Assembly: GCA_963921305.4 (NCBI GenBank)
Contig: CAWUEX030000002.1
Coordinates: 310,001-374,000 of the forward strand
Source of the DNA: CAWUEX02 sp963921305
GTDB taxonomy: Bacteria > Pseudomonadota > Alphaproteobacteria > Rhodospirillales > Rhodospirillaceae
Direction of reading: 5' to 3'
Length of the DNA stretch: 64,000 nucleotides
Below are positions 61,372 to 64,000 of the stretch, one piece after another (the stretch's first letter is position 1; each line of letters starts with the position of its first letter). The position numbers and the translations under genes were made by a program. The notes below the pieces were generated by a model. That model ran no database searches, was not told where the DNA came from, and saw only the letters and a program-made list of their open reading frames with translations.

Positions 61372-62010
61372 TTACCCCGGCCTTTTAAACTTCGCCAAGT
61401 CGGCCTCGACGGCGGCGCGGGTGGCACAGCCTTCGATGTGATCGTTGACCAAGCCCATGGACTGCATGAAGGCGTACATGGTGGTGGGGCCGACGAACTT
61501 CCAGCCGCGCTTTTTGAGGTCTTTGCTCAGCGCGACACTTTCCGCCGAGGTGGTTAGCTTCATCAGCGCCGCTTTGGTGAGTTTCTTGGGCCGGGTTTTG
61601 GGGTTCACTTCATAGCGCCACACATAGGCGGCGAGCGAGCCGGTTTCATCGACCAGATCGCAGGCGCGCTTGGCATTGTTGATGGCGGCCTCGATCTTGC
61701 CGCGGTGACGTACGATCCCCGCATCCTTCAGCAGCCGGGCCACGTCGCGCTGGGTGAAACGGGCGACCTGTTCGAAATCGAAGCCCTTGAAGGCGGCGCG
61801 GAAATTGTCGCGCTTGCGCAAAATGGTCAGCCACGACAGGCCGGACTGAAAGCCTTCCAGGCACATCTTCTCGAACAGGCGGGTGTCGTCCTTGACGGGA
61901 CGGCCCCATTCGTCGTCGTGATAGGCCTCGTAGTCGGCGTGCCCGCCGCACCAGAAGCACTTGGGCGCACCATCGGCCCCTTTGATAATTCCGTCGGGTA
62001 AGCGGGGCAT
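61372..62010 (-). CDS. tag: DNA-3-methyladenine glycosylase I
   Basis: 212 residues. Base-excision enzyme removing 3-methyladenine. Family marks: CFWCGGHADYEAYHDDEWGRPV (Zn Cys/His and Glu), LFEKMCLEGFQSGLSWLTILRKR, FRAAFKGFDFEQVARF, and VGPTTMYAFMQSMGLVNDH with Zn ligands at the end (HIEGC). Size matches Tag. ATG at 62010. Downstream of the sulfatase on the same strand (125 bases apart). Confidence 0.93.
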   Translation of the reverse strand: MPRLPDGIIKGADGAPKCFWCGGHADYEAYHDDEWGRPVKDDTRLFEKMCLEGFQSGLSWLTILRKRDNFRAAFKGFDFEQVARFTQRDVARLLKDAGIVRHRGKIEAAINNAKRACDLVDETGSLAAYVWRYEVNPKTRPKKLTKAALMKLTTSAESVALSKDLKKRGWKFVGPTTMYAFMQSMGLVNDHIEGCATRAAVEADLAKFKRPG

Positions 62011-62135
62011 AGGTCAGTCCTCTCGGTATGGAAACAGCACAATCAGGGTCACGCTTTGCTCTACGCCAATGAGAACAAAGCGGCAACATTTATGTTCGCA
62101 GATGTGCTGTGCGGATTTAAGGACGGCGCACGGAC

Positions 62136-63722
62136 TCAGTTATCCCGGAACGCGCCGCGGGCTTCGATGAAGGGCTCGCGCCAGTCGGGAAAGGCCTCGC
62201 GGAATTTGGCGTTGCGTTGCCCGTAATACACCAGGGCCTTGCCGGTGCCGCCGGTCCACACGTCGAATTCCGGCGAAGCATACTCACCCCAGAATTCCAT
62301 CAGGCGCGCATCGAGTTGCGTGACCACATCGGCGTAGGCGGGATCATCGATCAGGTTGGTGGTCTCGCCGGGATCGTTGGTCATGTCGTACAGCTCATTG
62401 GGCGAAGCCAGGAAGCGCTTGGTGTACTTCCATTGCGGCGTTTGGAGGACGCGGGTGGAAATGTACTCGAAAAAGATTTCATCCTCCCACGCCATGTCCT
62501 GCCCGCGCAGCAGCGGCGCAAAGCTCTCGCCCGGAGAACCGGCGAGTTCGAGGTCCCCCATGCCGAGGTAATCCAGCACCGTCGGCAGCACGTCGAACTG
62601 ATTGACCATGGCGTCTTCGCGCGCACCGGCGGGAATGCGGCCGGGGTGACGGACGATCAGCGGCACCTGCATGTTGGCGTTGTAGCCGGGCTCGGGATCG
62701 CCCCAGGAGGAATTGCCCCACATGCCGAGCTGGCCCCAGCTGGAGCCCTGGTCGGCGAGGAAAATCACCAAGGTGTCGTCCGCCAGGCCAAGGTCGTCGA
62801 GCGCCTTGAGCACGCGGCCCACACCGTCATCCACGTGAGTCATTTCGGCGGCGATGTTGATCATCGCGGTGGCGTTGTTGAGCGCATCGATGGCCGCCCA
62901 GGGATAGGTGCCGCCGGGCACGTCCTCCGGTGCGGGGGCGGTGTTGTTCATCGCCCAGGCGCGCATATAGGGGTGCACCCGGTGTTGCGGCATGGCGGGG
63001 ACGTTGTTTTTGTACTCATCGGCGAAGCGCGACACCGGCGGTTGATTCACCGTGGGCGGCAGGATGTAGGGCCCGTTGTAGGACAGCCATAGGAAAAACG
63101 GCTTGTCAGATTCCTCTGCCGCATAGTGCTCAAGAAAGTCGACCGAGCGGCGCGTCCAGAAATCGGTGAGGTGTTCGTCACGGTCGAGCACGTTGAACAT
63201 CTCGCCGTTGTCGAAGATCCTGGCATCGATGAAGCTGGAGGTGTGGCCGCCGCGAAACGTGGTCCACCATTGAAAGCCAAGCGTCGGTTCCTCGTGCACG
63301 CCAAGGTGATACTTACCCACAAGTCCGGTGTAGTAGCCGGCGTCGGCCAGGGTCTGCGGCCAGTTGCGGAACTCGGCGATGGCGGAGTAGCCCTCGATCG
63401 GCCAGCGCGCCGGCAGGCCGTTGTGCACCCCGTTGGCCGACGGCAGCAGCCCGGTCATCAGTACCGCGCGCGACGGCGAACACACGCCAGAGGTGGCGTA
63501 AGCCTTTTCGAACAGCAGACCCTCGGACGCCAGGCGGTCGATGTTGGGGGTGCGGATGTCCGTGTTGCCGTAGGCGCCCAACAGGTTGGGGCTCTGGTTG
63601 TCGGTCATGATGAGCAGGACGTTTGGACGGCCTTGGGGCCGGTCTGCAGCCTGCGCAGAGCCAAATGCGGCGGCCAGAAGCCAAAGCGCGGCACACAGAT
63701 ACTTCATAAATTGAGAGGTCAT
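62136..63722 (-). CDS. Cys-type sulfatase (arylsulfatase family)
   Basis: About 528 residues from ATG at 63722 (MTSQFMKYLCAALWLLAAAFGSAQA gives a Sec signal); the frame reaches 63773 with less plausible codons, and MKYLC (63707) is a second start option. Sulfatase signature GVCSPSRAVLMTG with Cys81, normally oxidised to formylglycine; metal site LIMTDNQSPNLLGAYGN (the second Asp of the usual DD is Asn42); GKYHLG and FLADQGSSWGQLGMWG. Exported family members release sulfate from algal glycans or small sulfate esters. No sulfatase-maturase partner is evident: the SUMF1-like lipoprotein nearby lacks the catalytic cysteines. Confidence 0.88.
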   Translation of the reverse strand: MTSQFMKYLCAALWLLAAAFGSAQAADRPQGRPNVLLIMTDNQSPNLLGAYGNTDIRTPNIDRLASEGLLFEKAYATSGVCSPSRAVLMTGLLPSANGVHNGLPARWPIEGYSAIAEFRNWPQTLADAGYYTGLVGKYHLGVHEEPTLGFQWWTTFRGGHTSSFIDARIFDNGEMFNVLDRDEHLTDFWTRRSVDFLEHYAAEESDKPFFLWLSYNGPYILPPTVNQPPVSRFADEYKNNVPAMPQHRVHPYMRAWAMNNTAPAPEDVPGGTYPWAAIDALNNATAMINIAAEMTHVDDGVGRVLKALDDLGLADDTLVIFLADQGSSWGQLGMWGNSSWGDPEPGYNANMQVPLIVRHPGRIPAGAREDAMVNQFDVLPTVLDYLGMGDLELAGSPGESFAPLLRGQDMAWEDEIFFEYISTRVLQTPQWKYTKRFLASPNELYDMTNDPGETTNLIDDPAYADVVTQLDARLMEFWGEYASPEFDVWTGGTGKALVYYGQRNAKFREAFPDWREPFIEARGAFRDN

Positions 63723-63732
63723 CGCGCGGGGG

Positions 63733-64000
63733 TCAAACGTCTTCCAGGCCGTCGCCGAGGCTGCCCGACTCATCGGTCATCGCCTCGCCCAGCTTGGACT
63801 CGCCCTCTTCGTCCTCATCACCGCTCTCGCCGTTCTCCTCTTCCTCTTCCGGTTCGAGGTGTTCATACAGACGGGTGACGACGGTGTGCTCGATGTCGGT
63901 GCGTTCATGTTTGTCACCGGCGGGGGAGACCAACCATTGCCACTCCAGACTTTGCGCCAGGGTGGCATTGCCGGGCCAGCGCAGACCTGGGATGAGGCTC
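63733..64000 (-). CDS. C-terminal part of an unknown acidic protein (runs off the right edge)
   Basis: The frame is open to base 64000 and ends at 63733, giving at least 89 codons. The tail is very acidic and Gly-rich (EPEEEEENGESGDEDEEGES), and the preceding stretch is tryptophan-containing (LRWPGNATLAQSLEWQWLV). Ends 10 bases upstream of the sulfatase start, so co-transcribed. Low-complexity acid tails prevent family assignment from this part. Confidence 0.55.
   Translation of the reverse strand, partial: SLIPGLRWPGNATLAQSLEWQWLVSPAGDKHERTDIEHTVVTRLYEHLEPEEEEENGESGDEDEEGESKLGEAMTDESGSLGDGLEDV

Noticed and set aside
1..64000. Possible tRNA, rRNA or CRISPR array
   Set aside because: No cloverleaf-like segments, rRNA blocks or regularly spaced repeats were found by eye; small RNAs cannot be excluded.

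Overview
This window looks like a stretch of alphaproteobacterial chromosome, probably from a free-living aquatic heterotroph. High-GC coding dominates. Housekeeping neighbours are typical of Alphaproteobacteria: ubiA beside rsmE and a plant/alpha-type glutamate-cysteine ligase, xseA beside purD, a DUF374 acyltransferase overlapping lpxK, and a tamA-tamB pair. No rRNA, tRNA, CRISPR array, integrase or transposase was recognised. The genus cannot be named from the sequence alone.

Layout. 1-5.1 kb: the end of a methyltransferase gene, a membrane-anchored sulfatase-fold protein, and a sensor kinase split by a frameshift. 5.5-24 kb: an accessory metabolic and secretory region. It holds four DUF1838 proteins with twin-arginine (Tat) signals, a ferritin-like protein, a Tat-signal methyltransferase with a small partner gene, two lone solute-binding proteins, a metallo-hydrolase, VOC and cupin enzymes, and tamA-tamB. 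24-28 kb: a GNAT acetyltransferase, chorismate mutase, gshA, rsmE and ubiA. 28.2-29.5 kb: an AT-rich two-gene cassette (degenerate P-loop protein plus a two-helix membrane protein). 29.6-35.5 kb: a GAF/HD-GYP protein, a ubiD-like gene with a frameshift, pmbA and a lipid kinase. 35.7-40.2 kb: envelope and lipid A genes ending with an M23 peptidase. 40.2-49.9 kb: xseA, a solute-binding protein, purD, an M14-like peptidase, tadA, a transglycosylase-like protein, a C26 amidotransferase, an RluB-type synthase and rsmD. 50.2-55.5 kb: a coupled signalling operon (hybrid kinase, response regulator, REC-EAL) lying between two 90-bp direct repeats. 55.7-64 kb: secreted proteins, a dienelactone hydrolase, an AT-rich HEPN-like gene, an SUMF1-fold lipoprotein, a Tat-signal Rossmann protein, tag, a sulfatase, and a partial gene at the right edge.

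Themes. Several apparently exported proteins carry folds normally found in the cytoplasm. Two AT-rich inserts (28.2-29.5 kb and 57.8-59.1 kb) are the best candidates for undescribed, possibly defensive, systems. The signalling operon appears to have been inserted behind rsmD, because its last stop codon lies in sequence matching the rsmD 3' end. Two genes (the sensor kinase and ubiD) are each broken by one base at short homopolymers, which may be real decay or assembly error. All functions are inferred from motifs and context read by eye; no database search was run.
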